The notes: generated from the letters alone by a model not told the origin. Shown: positions 54,047 through 63,861, counted from the stretch's first letter. The stretch: DNA of 64,000 nt from Myxococcales bacterium UBA1660 (GCA_002320815.1 DCLA01000083.1:4350-68349); one strand, 5' to 3'. A program made the numbers and translations.

Positions 54047-55272
54047 GCTCCGACCCCCTGGCCGCGCTGCGCGGCGCCCGCGCCCGAACCCTCGCCGCCT
54101 TCGGCGACCTGCCCGACGACATCCTCGCGACCTGGCCGGACCCCGAGTTCTCGCCCCTCTGCTGGCACCTGGGTCACATCGCGTTCACCGAGGCCCACTG
54201 GCTACTCCGGCACGTCGGCGGTGACGGGTCCCTCTCGGTCCCCTACGCCGACCGCTTCGCTCAGGACGGCCGCGACAAGAGCGAGCGCAACGTCGGCTAC
54301 GATCGCGGCGAGCTCTTCGGGTACCTCGAGGAGGTCCGAAGCGCGGTCGCCGCGCGCTACGCCGACCTCGATGGCGCCCACCCGCTGATGGCGGCCCACT
54401 ACCTCGCCGGCTTCCTGGCCGACCACGAGAACCAGCACCGGGAGACGATGGCCTACGTCCTCGGCTGCGTGCGCGACGCCCAGGCGCCCGCCGAGCTGCC
54501 CCCCGCGCCGCTCCTCCAAGACGAGGGACCGCCTCCGCGGGTCGAGGTCACCGGCGGCAATGTCGTGGTCGGCACCGACGCGCCGAGCGCCTACGACAAC
54601 GAGCGGCCGGCCCACGCGATCGGCGTCGCTCCCTTCGCCCTCGACGGTCACCCGGTGACCGCGGCGGCCTGGCAGCGCTTCGTGCGCGCCGGCGGATATG
54701 CCCGCGAGGAGCTCTGGACTCCGGCCGGCTGGGCCTGGCGCGAGGCCCAGGGGATCACGCTGCCCAAGGGGTGGCGCCCCGCCGGCGACTCCCACACCCG
54801 AGTGCGCCTCGACGGCACCTTCGCCCTGGACGGGCGCGAGCCGGTGTGCGGCATCAGCGCCCACGAGGCCGACGCCTACGCCCGCTTCGCCGGCGCGCGC
54901 CTGCCCACCGAGCACGAGCTCGAGGCCGCCGCGCGCGAGGCTCGCCCGCGGATAGTCGGGCTCGGCACCACCGGGCCCGCTCCGGTCGTTCGCGCCGACG
55001 ACCATCCCACCGACCTCCTGGGCAACGTGTGGGAGTGGACCGCCAGCGCCTTCGTGCCCTACCCGGGGTTCCGCCCGCATCCCTACCGCGGCTACTCCGA
55101 GCCCTACTTCGATGGGCGGCACCGGGTTCTGCGCGGCGGCTCCTTCGCTACCGACCCGGCCATCGCACGGCCCACCTTCCGCAACTGGTACGTGCCCGAG
55201 ACGCGGCAGATCTTCGCCGGCCTACGCCTGGCCCACGACCTCGAGAACGTCGGTCAGAACGCGTCACCCTGA
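54043..55272 (+). CDS. egtB: EgtB-like ergothioneine biosynthesis sulfoxide synthase
   Basis: A 409-residue non-haem iron enzyme: DinB-like four-helix N-domain with CWHLGHIAFTE (first His) and DHENQHRETM (H-x-x-x-H, giving the other two iron ligands near 128-132), then a formylglycine-generating-enzyme-type C-domain (about 170-405) ending FRNWYVPETRQIFAGLRLA. It joins gamma-glutamylcysteine or cysteine to hercynine. GTG 54043 overlaps the egtC stop. No egtD histidine methyltransferase gene is nearby. The catalase gene follows on the same strand, which suits antioxidant function. Confidence 0.88.
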   Translation: MSSDPLAALRGARARTLAAFGDLPDDILATWPDPEFSPLCWHLGHIAFTEAHWLLRHVGGDGSLSVPYADRFAQDGRDKSERNVGYDRGELFGYLEEVRSAVAARYADLDGAHPLMAAHYLAGFLADHENQHRETMAYVLGCVRDAQAPAELPPAPLLQDEGPPPRVEVTGGNVVVGTDAPSAYDNERPAHAIGVAPFALDGHPVTAAAWQRFVRAGGYAREELWTPAGWAWREAQGITLPKGWRPAGDSHTRVRLDGTFALDGREPVCGISAHEADAYARFAGARLPTEHELEAAAREARPRIVGLGTTGPAPVVRADDHPTDLLGNVWEWTASAFVPYPGFRPHPYRGYSEPYFDGRHRVLRGGSFATDPAIARPTFRNWYVPETRQIFAGLRLAHDLENVGQNASP

Positions 55273-55355
55273 CGGCTTGGCGCGGCCAAGTTGCCCCGCG
55301 TTGACTGCAAGGTCGGTCGCCCTAGAGGCGTGCTCCCAACCCGGAGGACCCCTCA

Positions 55356-57419
55356 ATGAGCAAGACGATCGAGACCGGCAACGGCGGTGAACCGCAGCAC
55401 CAGGCCGCGAGCCTCGAAGAAGCCCTGACGACCGACCAGGGCGTCCCCATCAGCGACAACCAGAACTCGCTCAAGGCGGGCAGCCGCGGGCCCGTGCTCC
55501 TCGAGGACTTCATCCTCCGCGAGAAGATCACCCACTTCGACCACGAGCGGATCCCCGAGCGCGCGGTCCACGCGCGGGGCTACGGCGCCCATGGCTACTT
55601 CCAGCCCTACGAGGCCGCCAAGAAGCTCAGCAAGGCCGCCTTCCTCCAGGACCCCGAGGAGAAGACGCCGGTCTTCGTCCGCTTCTCCACCGTCGCCGGC
55701 AACAAGGGGTCGGCGGACCTCGCGCGCGACGTTCGGGGCTTCGCGGTGAAGTTCTATACGCAGCACGGGAACTTCGACCTCGTCGGCAACAACATCCCGG
55801 TCTTCTTCATCCAGGACGCGATCAAGTTCCCCGACCTGATCCACTCGGTGAAGCCCGAGCGCGACCGCGGCTTCCCCCAGGCCCAGTCGGCCCACGACAC
55901 CTTCTGGGACTTCGTGGGCCTCACCCCCGAGAGCCTGCACATGGCGCTCTGGGCGATGAGCGACCGCGCGATCCCCCGCTCCTTCCGCATGATGGAGGGC
56001 TTCGGCGTGCACACCTTCCGGCTCATCGACGCCGAGGGGAAGAGCACGTACGTGAAGTTCCACTGGCGGCCCAAGCTGGGCACCCAGTCGGTGATGTGGG
56101 ACGAGGCGCTCAAGATCAACGGCGCCGATCCCGACTTCCACCGCAAGGACCTCTGGAACGCCATCGAGGCCGGCGACTACCCCGAGTGGGAGCTCGCCGT
56201 GCAGGCCTTCGACGACGAGCAGGCCGATGCCTTCGACTTCGACATCCTCGACGCGGGCAAGTTGATCCCGGAGACCCTGATCCCGCTGACGCCCATCGGG
56301 AAGATGGTCCTCGACCGCAACGTCGAGGAGTTCTTCGCCGAGACCGAGCAGGTCGCCTTCTGCCCCTCGCACATGGTGCCCGGCATCGACTTCACCAACG
56401 ACCCGCTGCTCCAGGGACGGCTCTTCTCCTACCTGGACACGCAGCTCAGCCGTCTGGGCACGCCCAACTTCGCGCAGATCCCGATCAATCAGCCGAAGTG
56501 CCCGGTCCACAACTTCCACCGCGGCGGCCACATGCAGATGCACGTGCCCAAGAAGGGCCGCATCTCCTACGAGCCCAACTCGCTGCCCGGCGGCACCAAG
56601 GCCGCGCATCCCCAGGGCTTCGCGAGCTTCGCGGAGCAGATGACCGAGGACAAGCGCCGGATCCGCGCCGAGAGCTTCGCCGACCACTACACCCAGGCCC
56701 GGCTCTTCTGGAAGAGCCAGACCGAGCCCGAGCAGCGGCACATCATCAACGCCTTCGCGTTCGAGCTGGGCAACTGCGAGATGCCCCACGTCCGCACCCG
56801 GATGCTCGGCCACCTGAAGATCATCGACGACGCGCTCCACGACGGCGTCGCCTCGGCGCTGGGCATGGAAGGCCAGGCCGACGACATCACCCCGGCGGTG
56901 AAGCCGAAGGATCCCGAGCCGGATCCGGCGCTGAGCATCCTGGCGAAGCTCCCGGAGACCCTGAAGGGACGCAAGGTCGCGGTGCTCGTCGCCGAAGGGA
57001 CCGACTCGGGCCTCGTCGACGCCGTGAAGAAGATGGGCAAGGCCGAGGGCGCGATGATCGCGGTCGTCGCCCCGAAGATCGGCGGCGCCAAGGGCACCGG
57101 CGGCACCATCGAGGCCGACCGGGCCCTCGCCGCCAGCCCCTCGGTCGTCTTCGACGCGGTGATCATCGCCGTGACCGGCGACGGCGCGAAGAAGCTGGCC
57201 GAGGAAGCCGACGCCAAGGACTTCCTCAACGACGCCTGGCGCCACTGCAAGGTCATCGGCCACGTCCCGGGCGCCAAGCCGCTCTTCGACGCGGTCGGCC
57301 GGTCGATGGACGCCGACGAGGGCACCGTCTCGGTCGACGGCGGGATCGACGACTTCGTCGCGGTGGCCAAGAAGCACCGCATCTGGGACCGCGAGCCCAA
57401 GGTGACCTCCCCCGGCTGA
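55356..57419 (+). CDS. katE: Large-subunit monofunctional catalase (HPII type)
   Basis: Haem catalase of 687 residues, a clade 2 large-subunit enzyme. Visible: distal His in VHARGYGAHGYF (near 70), FVRFSTVAGNKGS, NNIPVFFIQDA and the proximal Tyr in LFSYLDTQLSR (near 356). The C-terminal 150 residues (about 535-680) are the flavodoxin/DJ-1-like domain of this class (GRKVAVLVAEGTDSG). Its position beside egtB suggests a peroxide-defence set. ATG 55356 has GGAGGACC nearby. A 17-base-stem hairpin follows the gene. Confidence 0.97.
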   Translation: MSKTIETGNGGEPQHQAASLEEALTTDQGVPISDNQNSLKAGSRGPVLLEDFILREKITHFDHERIPERAVHARGYGAHGYFQPYEAAKKLSKAAFLQDPEEKTPVFVRFSTVAGNKGSADLARDVRGFAVKFYTQHGNFDLVGNNIPVFFIQDAIKFPDLIHSVKPERDRGFPQAQSAHDTFWDFVGLTPESLHMALWAMSDRAIPRSFRMMEGFGVHTFRLIDAEGKSTYVKFHWRPKLGTQSVMWDEALKINGADPDFHRKDLWNAIEAGDYPEWELAVQAFDDEQADAFDFDILDAGKLIPETLIPLTPIGKMVLDRNVEEFFAETEQVAFCPSHMVPGIDFTNDPLLQGRLFSYLDTQLSRLGTPNFAQIPINQPKCPVHNFHRGGHMQMHVPKKGRISYEPNSLPGGTKAAHPQGFASFAEQMTEDKRRIRAESFADHYTQARLFWKSQTEPEQRHIINAFAFELGNCEMPHVRTRMLGHLKIIDDALHDGVASALGMEGQADDITPAVKPKDPEPDPALSILAKLPETLKGRKVAVLVAEGTDSGLVDAVKKMGKAEGAMIAVVAPKIGGAKGTGGTIEADRALAASPSVVFDAVIIAVTGDGAKKLAEEADAKDFLNDAWRHCKVIGHVPGAKPLFDAVGRSMDADEGTVSVDGGIDDFVAVAKKHRIWDREPKVTSPG

Positions 57420-57435
57420 GCCCGGACGCCCCAAG

Positions 57436-57473
57436 AACGACGAAGCGCGGCCCTCGGGCCGCGCTTCGTCGTT
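57436..57473 (+). terminator. Rho-independent-like terminator after katE
   Basis: A perfect 17-base stem (57436-57452 with 57457-57473) around CTCG, followed by a short T run at the stem end (GTTTC), 17 bases after the katE stop. The strongest hairpin in the window. Confidence 0.85.
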
Positions 57474-57643
57474 TCAGGGGGACAGCGGTGGGTGACGGGA
57501 TCGTGTCGGGATGCCACGCCTCGTTACGGTGATCACGGAACGATCCTGACCACTGGCGGGTGGGTTCGGGCTCGAGAGCGACCGGATTTCCCGAGAAACC
57601 TCGCTACGCAGAGCTAGCACGGGGCTTGCATCAGCCGGCTCCG

Positions 57644-58552
57644 ATGACCCGCCGCGCCGTTCCCGGTCCCCCCTTCACTCACGTCCTCGCCCAGCCCGAG
57701 AGCGACGAGGACGTCTTCTACGCGCCCGCAGCGGAAGCGGCGAGCACCCGGCGGGCCGCGCAGGAGCAGCACGCGCGACTCGCCCACCGGCTGACGGCCC
57801 TGGGCGCCCGGCCCCTCTCGGTCCCCTTCCTCCCGGGGTGTCCCGAGAGCGTCTTCGTCAACGACGTCGCCGTGCTCCGTCGCGCGGGCAAGACGTATCG
57901 CGCGCTGATGGGCCGGCCCCATCACCAGCAGCGCCTCCCGGAGGTCCGGCCGCGCGCGCGGGTGCTCGAGGCCCACGGCTTCCGGCTCCACCACGCCCAA
58001 CATCACCTCGAGGGCGGCGACGTCCTCTGGACCGGCCTGCGGACCCTCCTCGGTCACGGCTTCCGTTCGGACCGCCGCGCGGCCGGCGAGCTCGAGCGGT
58101 TCACCGGTCGGCCCACGCTCGGTCTCCAGCTCGTGGACCCGGCTTTCTACCACCTGGACACCGCCCTGGCCTACCTGACCGGCGGAGAGCTCCTGGTCGC
58201 CGAGGGCGCCCTGGCCCACCCCGACCTCGTCCGCCTCCACGACCTCCCCGAGGTGACCGCCGTGGTCCAGGTGCCCCGCCGCTTCGCCATGCGTTTCGGG
58301 CTCAACCTGCTGCAGGTCGGCCGCCACGTGCTCCTCGCCGAGGGGTGCGAGTGGGTCGCCGAGCGCCTCGCCCTCTGGGGCTACCAGCCGGAGCTGCTGC
58401 AGCTGGACGAGTTCCACCTCGCCGGCGGCAGCGTCGCTTGCCTCGCGGCGCCGATCCTCGACGACGGCTACGTGCCGCCGACGGTCGAACCCCGGCCCAC
58501 TGCAGGGCGGCGCATCACCGCGGATCTGAACGACAACTTCGTGGCCGCCTGA
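57644..58552 (+). CDS. Amidinohydrolase/DDAH-like protein
   Basis: A 302-residue protein of the guanidino-group-modifying superfamily (arginine deiminase/dimethylargininase). Visible are HHLEGGDVLW (the conserved acidic pair near 120), the catalytic-His-type segment YHLDTALAYL (near 167) and the C-terminal GGSVACLA (catalytic Cys near 268). Members hydrolyse arginine or its methylated derivatives. ATG 57644 begins close to FTHVLAQPE. Cytoplasmic. It converges on the lipoprotein gene at 58587. Whether Arg or a methylarginine is the substrate is not clear. Confidence 0.8.
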   Translation: MTRRAVPGPPFTHVLAQPESDEDVFYAPAAEAASTRRAAQEQHARLAHRLTALGARPLSVPFLPGCPESVFVNDVAVLRRAGKTYRALMGRPHHQQRLPEVRPRARVLEAHGFRLHHAQHHLEGGDVLWTGLRTLLGHGFRSDRRAAGELERFTGRPTLGLQLVDPAFYHLDTALAYLTGGELLVAEGALAHPDLVRLHDLPEVTAVVQVPRRFAMRFGLNLLQVGRHVLLAEGCEWVAERLALWGYQPELLQLDEFHLAGGSVACLAAPILDDGYVPPTVEPRPTAGRRITADLNDNFVAA

Positions 58553-58586
58553 ACGGGCCGCCCTCGCCGGTCAGCGCCCGCGCCGG

Positions 58587-60296
58587 TCAGCGCGCGTGGA
58601 GCATGAACACGAGGTATTGCCCCCAGGGCGCCCCCGGCGCCTGATGGAAGATGGCGGCGGCCTGCACGTAGAGCGGCCCCGGTTGGAGCAGCTCCTCCGG
58701 GACCTGCAGCGTGTCCAGTCGGCCGCCGGTTCGGAGCGTCAGCCCGCCCACGGCGTGGTTCCATTCCCGAGCCGCCCGGGCCATGGCGGCCTCGAGCGCC
58801 CGACCGGGGTCCTTGCCCTCGCGCACCCGCTCGAGCTCGCGCACGAGCGCGCTCGGGTCACGCACCTCGGTGGGAGGCTCGAGCCCCCGGGCGACCCGGA
58901 CCTCCGTGATCCGGTCCAACAGGGCGGTCGCCGTCGCGGCCGTGGCCGGCGCGCCGGCCGGCGGCGCGTCTTCGTAGCTCGTCACGATGGCCCCGATCCC
59001 ACCGGCCTCCACCACCGACGCGATCGCGAGGTAGCGCGCTTCGGGGTCCATGAAGACCGCCCGCATCGAGGGGCGGTCCATCGCGATGCCCAGCCACTCG
59101 GCGACATCGGTCGTGCCCATCGCCGACGCCGTCAGCCGGGCGTCGCGGATGGCTCCCGGGACCTCCCAGCCCGCGAGCATGGTGAGCGCGATCTGGTCTC
59201 GGAGCTCGTCCGACGCGCCGCTCCAGAAGTAGTGTCGCGCCGCGGGCTCGAGCGCCCGGGTCTCGGCCTCGGCGTGCACCAGCGGACCCAGTCCGAACTC
59301 GCGTCGAAGCTCCGCCACCCGCGCCAAGACGAGCCGCTGGAGCTCGCCGGGGTTCGTGGCGCGAGCCGTCGGCCCCACGGCAGTCGGCCGGTGGCGACGA
59401 GCGGCGTCCGCGCCGCGGCGCGCCAGCAGGGTGGCGACCCCTTGGGCGAGGAATCGTCCCTCCCGGAGCAGGCCGACGTCGATGCCCGCGACCTCGTCGG
59501 CGGGATCCATCGCGCACCGGAAGGCGACCTCGGGCAGCGCGACGTTCCGGGCGGCTTCGCACTCGCGCACGCCGTGGTCCCCGACGTTGATCAGAGCCTC
59601 CACGTGCCGGGCATCCTCGACGAGGAGCCGACCGCGGATCACGACGGCCCCGCTTCCGTCCGGCTCGGGTCGGACCTCCCGGAGCACCAGCTCGGGCTGC
59701 TCCACGACCAGAGCGAGCGCGCCCCGGCCGCCCGCTCGCGCGAAGTGCAGACCGATCAACGCATCGCCCACGCCGACCAGCGCCCCTTCGACCCAGCGCC
59801 GAGCCGGTCCCTCGTGGGCCGCCCAGACGTCGGCGTCGGAGACCGACTCCGGATCGCTCGTTTCGTGGATCAGCGTCGTGATGCGGGTGGACACGGCCCC
59901 GCAGCGAGCGGCGACGAAGCGCTCCCGGCCCATCGGCGGCCGCTGCCCGGTCGCCGCGACGTAGCGGGCGAGCTCGCGGGCGTGGCAGCCGGCACCAGCC
60001 GACGCGACGACCCCCGGCAGGCGACCGGCGACCGAGTTGACCAAGAGACCCGCCGGAGTCGTGAGCTCGTGTCCCGCCAGCGCCGGAGCAGCCGGCAAGT
60101 CGTCCGAGACTTCCCAGGCCGCGCCCTCGGGCGCCGCCGGGAACAGGGCCCGCGGGGGCGCGCTCTCCGCCAGCTCCGCCTGGAGCGCGTCCGCATCGGG
60201 GAAGTCGAAGATCGACGTCGCGGGGGCGGATCCGCCGTCCTGGGGGCCACCGCAGGCCGCAATGCAGGCCGCGATCAGGGGAATTCCTCGCCACAT
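58587..60296 (-). CDS. Lipoprotein with CAP-like domain, hypothetical
   Basis: A 569-residue lipoprotein (signal MWRGIPLIAACIAAC, Cys15). The second half contains segments with a faint CAP/SCP look: LARVAELRREFGLGPLVHAEAETRALEPAARHYF and DVAEWLGIAMDRPSMRAVFMDPEARYLA, i.e. a recurrent Asn/Arg-Gly-Leu-x-Pro-Leu pattern. The first half is Ala/Glu-rich with two Cys pairs. I do not assign a function. ATG 60296 begins the signal. It is divergent from the VOC gene (73 bases). Confidence 0.6.
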   Translation of the reverse strand: MWRGIPLIAACIAACGGPQDGGSAPATSIFDFPDADALQAELAESAPPRALFPAAPEGAAWEVSDDLPAAPALAGHELTTPAGLLVNSVAGRLPGVVASAGAGCHARELARYVAATGQRPPMGRERFVAARCGAVSTRITTLIHETSDPESVSDADVWAAHEGPARRWVEGALVGVGDALIGLHFARAGGRGALALVVEQPELVLREVRPEPDGSGAVVIRGRLLVEDARHVEALINVGDHGVRECEAARNVALPEVAFRCAMDPADEVAGIDVGLLREGRFLAQGVATLLARRGADAARRHRPTAVGPTARATNPGELQRLVLARVAELRREFGLGPLVHAEAETRALEPAARHYFWSGASDELRDQIALTMLAGWEVPGAIRDARLTASAMGTTDVAEWLGIAMDRPSMRAVFMDPEARYLAIASVVEAGGIGAIVTSYEDAPPAGAPATAATATALLDRITEVRVARGLEPPTEVRDPSALVRELERVREGKDPGRALEAAMARAAREWNHAVGGLTLRTGGRLDTLQVPEELLQPGPLYVQAAAIFHQAPGAPWGQYLVFMLHAR

Positions 60297-60369
60297 GGGC
60301 GCCTGAGTACCACCGAACCACAATTCCCGAACCATCTTTACGGCCTCGGGTGACTCCCGATGACACTGG

Positions 60370-60804
60370 GTGTACTTTCGAGAGGTGGCTCAACCGCTCT
60401 TCCATCTGGCCTTCCCGGTCGTGGACCTCGACACGACTCGCGCTTTCTACGTGGGGGTCCTCGGCTGCCGGGAGGGGCGGAGCGCCGACGATTGGGTGGA
60501 CTTCGAGTTCTTCGGACACCAGATCAGCGCCCATCGCTCGCCTCCCGATCAGGGAGGGATCGGCTCGAATTCGGTGGATGGCGACCTGGTCCCGGTCCGG
60601 CACTTCGGCGCCATCCTGGAGTGGAACGAGTGGGAAGCCCTCGCCGAGCGCCTCGAGATCGCGGGCGTGTCCTTCGTCATCCGACCCCGGATCCGCTTCG
60701 AGGGTCAGGTCGGCGAACAGGGCACGTTCTTCGTCCGGGACCCGAGCGGCAACGTGATCGAGATGAAGAGCTTTCGCGAGCCAGCGAACGTCTTTGCGCG
60801 TTGA
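60370..60804 (+). CDS. VOC-family (glyoxalase-like) protein
   Basis: A 144-residue VOC fold protein of two beta-alpha-beta-beta-beta halves. HLAFPVVDLDTTRAFYVGVLGC and GTFFVRDPSGNVIEMKSF are characteristic; His13 and the Glu in NVIEMKSF are likely metal ligands. It could be a glyoxalase, dioxygenase or resistance protein; the class does not tell. GTG 60370 is used; GTG 60385 (starting AQPLFHLAF) is as likely. The converging kinase stop lies 6 bases beyond. Confidence 0.85.
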   Translation: MYFREVAQPLFHLAFPVVDLDTTRAFYVGVLGCREGRSADDWVDFEFFGHQISAHRSPPDQGGIGSNSVDGDLVPVRHFGAILEWNEWEALAERLEIAGVSFVIRPRIRFEGQVGEQGTFFVRDPSGNVIEMKSFREPANVFAR

Positions 60805-60810
60805 ACGCGC

Positions 60811-62673
60811 TCAGGGCCCGCGGACGATGAGCTGATAGTTCCCGGTCTCTCCGGACTGGAAGCTCGTCACGATCACGGTCCAGGTCCCGGGTTCGGTGAT
60901 CGCCAGATCCAACCCGGCGTTGGTGGAGCTGCCGCTCCCGGCCATGTCGTCGTTGTCGTGTTGCTGACCGCTGGGAGACTTCACGACCAGGTAGCTGTCG
61001 AAGTCGCTCGAGAGCGCCTCGATGTGCACGGTCCCCGACTGCCATTGGTAGGTGAAGTGATCGGCGAACTCGCCGCTCTGCAGGGTTCGATCGCCAGCGG
61101 CGAGCTGGCCCGTGACCACCGCCTCGGCCCCGTTGCCCCCACGCATCAAGGGCGCGTCGGTCACCGCGTTGGGCATCACCTGCACGGTCGCGCTCGCCAC
61201 GATGGTCCCATCGAGCTTCAGCTCGAGGGTACGCGGCCCCGAGGAGATGCGGACCTGCTGTCCACCGACCACGAGCCCCTGGGACTGACCATCCACGATG
61301 AGCTCCGCGCCCCCTTGGATGTCGGTGCTGATGGTGACCGTGCCCACGCCGCCGGTCGGCGCCGCGGGCTGGGGCGCGGCCGCTACTGGCGGCGCCTCGT
61401 CGCTGCCAGCGAGGAGCACCGCGGCGGCGACACCGCCGCCGATCAGGACGACGGCGAGCACGCCCAGACCGATGAAGAGCCCGGTCTTGCTCCCGCCGGC
61501 GGGCGGGGCAGCCTGGGGTCCCATTCCCGGGGCCGAACCCGGCGCCCCGTAGCCCGCCGGGGCGTGGCCGGGCGCGGTTCCGTAGCCGCCACCCGAGGTC
61601 GCATACCCCGGCCCCGGCGCCGGCGTCGGCGCCGCCCCACCGTAGGAGGGCGCGGGGGTCGGGGTCGGAGTCGGCCCCCCGAAGGAAGGAGCGGCCGTCA
61701 CGGGTGTCGGCCCACCGAAGCCGCCGCCCGTATCGTAGGTAGGGTTCGTGCCGAAGCCCTGGTTCCCGGCGCCCATCTGCCCCTGCCCCCGCGAACCCGG
61801 GGTGGAGAGCGCCAGCGCGCCATCCTGCGCGGTGCGACCTCCGCGCGCCTCTCGGAGCAGACGCTGGAGCTCCGCCGCGTCCGCCGGACGGTGGCTGGGC
61901 TCCTTGGCGAGACACCGGTCGACGAGCTGAGCGATCCGCGGGTCCAGGTCCATGACCTGGGATCCGATCGGCGGATGGGGCTGGGTGCAGGCGTGCACGA
62001 CGATCGCGCTGGCCGTCTCCCCATCGAAGGGCGGATGCCCACAGAGAGCCTCGTAGAGCATCACGCCCAAGGCCCAGACGTCCGCGGTCGCGAGGACGCC
62101 CCGGGCGCTCATCGCCTGCTCGGGCGCCATGTAGTGGGGAGTCCCCATGGCGATCCCGGTGTGGGTGACGTTGTCCTTGCTGGTGTCCAGATCGCGAGCG
62201 ATGCCGAAGTCGAGGATCTTCACCGCGACCGAGCCATCGGGCTGGCGCGCCAGGAAGACGTTGTCCGGCTTCAGGTCCCGGTGGACGATCCCCCGCGCGT
62301 GCGCGGCAGCCATCGGGTCCAGCACCCGGTCCATGAAGTCGAGGATGTCGTCTCGGCTATGGCCACCCCGGGCCAGCCAGTCCGTCATCGTGTCGCCCTG
62401 GAGCATCTCCATGGCGACGAAGAGCGAGCCGTCGTTGGGGTCCACCCCGCTGTCGAAGCAGTCGACGATGCCGGGGTGGGCGATCTCGGCGGCGGCGCTC
62501 ACCTCCCGGAAGAAGCGCTGCTTCGAGGCCTCGTTCTTGCCGATGTGGGGGAAGAGGACCTTCAGCGCGACGGTCTTCTTCGTCATGTGGTGCTTGGCCT
62601 CGAAGACCGCACCCATGCCCCCTTCGGCGATCTTCCGGACGATCTCATAGCGCCCGCCGACCAGCTGCGTCAT
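60811..62673 (-). CDS. Transmembrane Ser/Thr protein kinase
   Basis: Hanks-type kinase of 620 residues: glycine loop AEGGMGAVFEA, VALKVL (Lys38), VHRDLKPDN (near 130), DFG in KILDFGIA (near 157) and GTPHYMAPEQ. A Gly/Pro/Ala-rich linker (about 285-385) leads to one transmembrane helix (LFIGLGVLAVVLIGGGVAAAVLL, near 395-417) and an extracytoplasmic beta-rich domain (about 440-620) containing IVDGQSQG- and FADHFTYQW-type segments, like PEGA or pre-peptidase domains that sense the envelope. ATG 62673. It converges on the VOC gene; the LysR gene upstream is on the same strand. Substrates are unknown. Confidence 0.9.
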   Translation of the reverse strand: MTQLVGGRYEIVRKIAEGGMGAVFEAKHHMTKKTVALKVLFPHIGKNEASKQRFFREVSAAAEIAHPGIVDCFDSGVDPNDGSLFVAMEMLQGDTMTDWLARGGHSRDDILDFMDRVLDPMAAAHARGIVHRDLKPDNVFLARQPDGSVAVKILDFGIARDLDTSKDNVTHTGIAMGTPHYMAPEQAMSARGVLATADVWALGVMLYEALCGHPPFDGETASAIVVHACTQPHPPIGSQVMDLDPRIAQLVDRCLAKEPSHRPADAAELQRLLREARGGRTAQDGALALSTPGSRGQGQMGAGNQGFGTNPTYDTGGGFGGPTPVTAAPSFGGPTPTPTPAPSYGGAAPTPAPGPGYATSGGGYGTAPGHAPAGYGAPGSAPGMGPQAAPPAGGSKTGLFIGLGVLAVVLIGGGVAAAVLLAGSDEAPPVAAAPQPAAPTGGVGTVTISTDIQGGAELIVDGQSQGLVVGGQQVRISSGPRTLELKLDGTIVASATVQVMPNAVTDAPLMRGGNGAEAVVTGQLAAGDRTLQSGEFADHFTYQWQSGTVHIEALSSDFDSYLVVKSPSGQQHDNDDMAGSGSSTNAGLDLAITEPGTWTVIVTSFQSGETGNYQLIVRGP

Positions 62674-62825
62674 CCCGGAGAGCCTACCATCGAATCCCGC
62701 AGGAGCGCCGACGACCTGCTCGGGGGCGATCCGGCTCGAACTCCGGCGGGCCGGTCACCCGTGCGTGGGCAAGCGACTCCGGCGCAGGGATCCGCTTCGC
62801 CGCGGCATCGGGGTCGACCGAGCGC

Positions 62826-63707
62826 TCAGCTCCGCAGCCGTCGGACGGCGCCGCTCACCCGCGCGGGGGTCTCCTGGGAATGGTAGAGCACGTAGGCTTC
62901 CGCGGAGATGCCCACCTCGGCCAGGCGCCGGACCTCCCCCCGCTCGAGAGGTCCTTCGACGGATGGCTCCGGGAGGAACGCGAGGCAGTTCCCGCGGGAA
63001 GTCGCCTCGATCATCAGGGGCAAATCGTTCGTCTCGGCGTAGACCCGCGGCGAGAGACCCCGACCCACCATCCAGGTGTCGAGCTCCATCCTCCGCTGCG
63101 ACCCCGCCAGGTAAGCGTAGACGGGCGTGACCGCCAGGGCTTCCTCCAGAGACCCTTCCGCGAAATCCGCGTTGGGTCCGACCACCGCGAGGATCGGCCG
63201 CGTGGCCAGCCGCTCGCAGTGGATCCCCGGCTCGGCTTGGGGCGGAAGCGGCTCGCTGGTGAGGGCCAAGTCCACCTCCCACGAGGCCAGGCTGTGGATC
63301 ACCCGGTCGTGCTCCCCCACGTGGAGCCGAACGGTGACGTCCTCGTCGTCGAGCAGCGGCATCAGGTAGCCCGCGGAGAAGGACCGGCTGACCGAGCTGG
63401 ACACGGCGACCCGCAGGAGCTCGCGCGGCTCGGTCCCCGGTGCCCCGAGAAAGCGCTGCTCGATGCGCTCTCCGGCCGCGAACATGGTCTCGGTCTCCCG
63501 AAGCAGCGCGCGCCCGGACTCGTTGAGCTGGAGCCGCCCGCCGCGCCGGTCGAAGAGCTCGGTGCCCAGGACCGACTCGAGCGTACGCACCTGCTCACTG
63601 ATCGTGGGCTGGGTCACGTGCAGCCGGTCGGCGGCGGCCCGAAGGGATCCCTCGCGCGCGACCACGTGGAAGTAGTGCAGGTGATTGAAGTTGAGCTGGC
63701 TCGCCAC
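62826..63707 (-). CDS. LysR-family regulator
   Basis: A 293-residue LysR regulator with the helix-turn-helix at about 4-62 (LHYFHVVAREGSLRAAADRL, HVTQPTISEQVRTLESVLG) and the effector domain behind it (about 88-290). The start resembles NhaR-type LysR proteins (FNHLHYFHVV). GTG 63707 is chosen since a purine-rich AAGGG lies just before and the helix-turn-helix begins at once. No divergent target gene; the rRNA operon ends upstream on the same strand and the kinase gene lies downstream, so its target is unclear. The 150 bases upstream (63710-63860) hold no gene. Confidence 0.87.
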   Translation of the reverse strand: MASQLNFNHLHYFHVVAREGSLRAAADRLHVTQPTISEQVRTLESVLGTELFDRRGGRLQLNESGRALLRETETMFAAGERIEQRFLGAPGTEPRELLRVAVSSSVSRSFSAGYLMPLLDDEDVTVRLHVGEHDRVIHSLASWEVDLALTSEPLPPQAEPGIHCERLATRPILAVVGPNADFAEGSLEEALAVTPVYAYLAGSQRRMELDTWMVGRGLSPRVYAETNDLPLMIEATSRGNCLAFLPEPSVEGPLERGEVRRLAEVGISAEAYVLYHSQETPARVSGAVRRLRS

Positions 63708-63861
63708 GGAGCCCTTCTGGAGCCCGACCCGCCCGAACGCCAGGCCCGAATTCGGCGCCTCCGAACCGAGAGGCGGCCCACGGACGCGAAGGTCAGGCCG
63801 ATCTTCGCCTGGACGTGGAGCTGCCGCGGGCCCGGGAGAAGCCGCTCGAGGAACCCATCGA

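Noticed and set aside
55295..55340. A -35/-10 promoter of katE (TTGACT at 55301)
   Set aside because: No acceptable -10 lies at 16-18 bases; the nearest CCTAGA is 14 bases away. A promoter is expected here, but I cannot place it.
58565..58593. A 13-base direct repeat CGCCGGTCAGCGC near the end of the lipoprotein gene
   Set aside because: Short, GC-rich and only two copies three bases apart; likely slippage duplication without functional sign.
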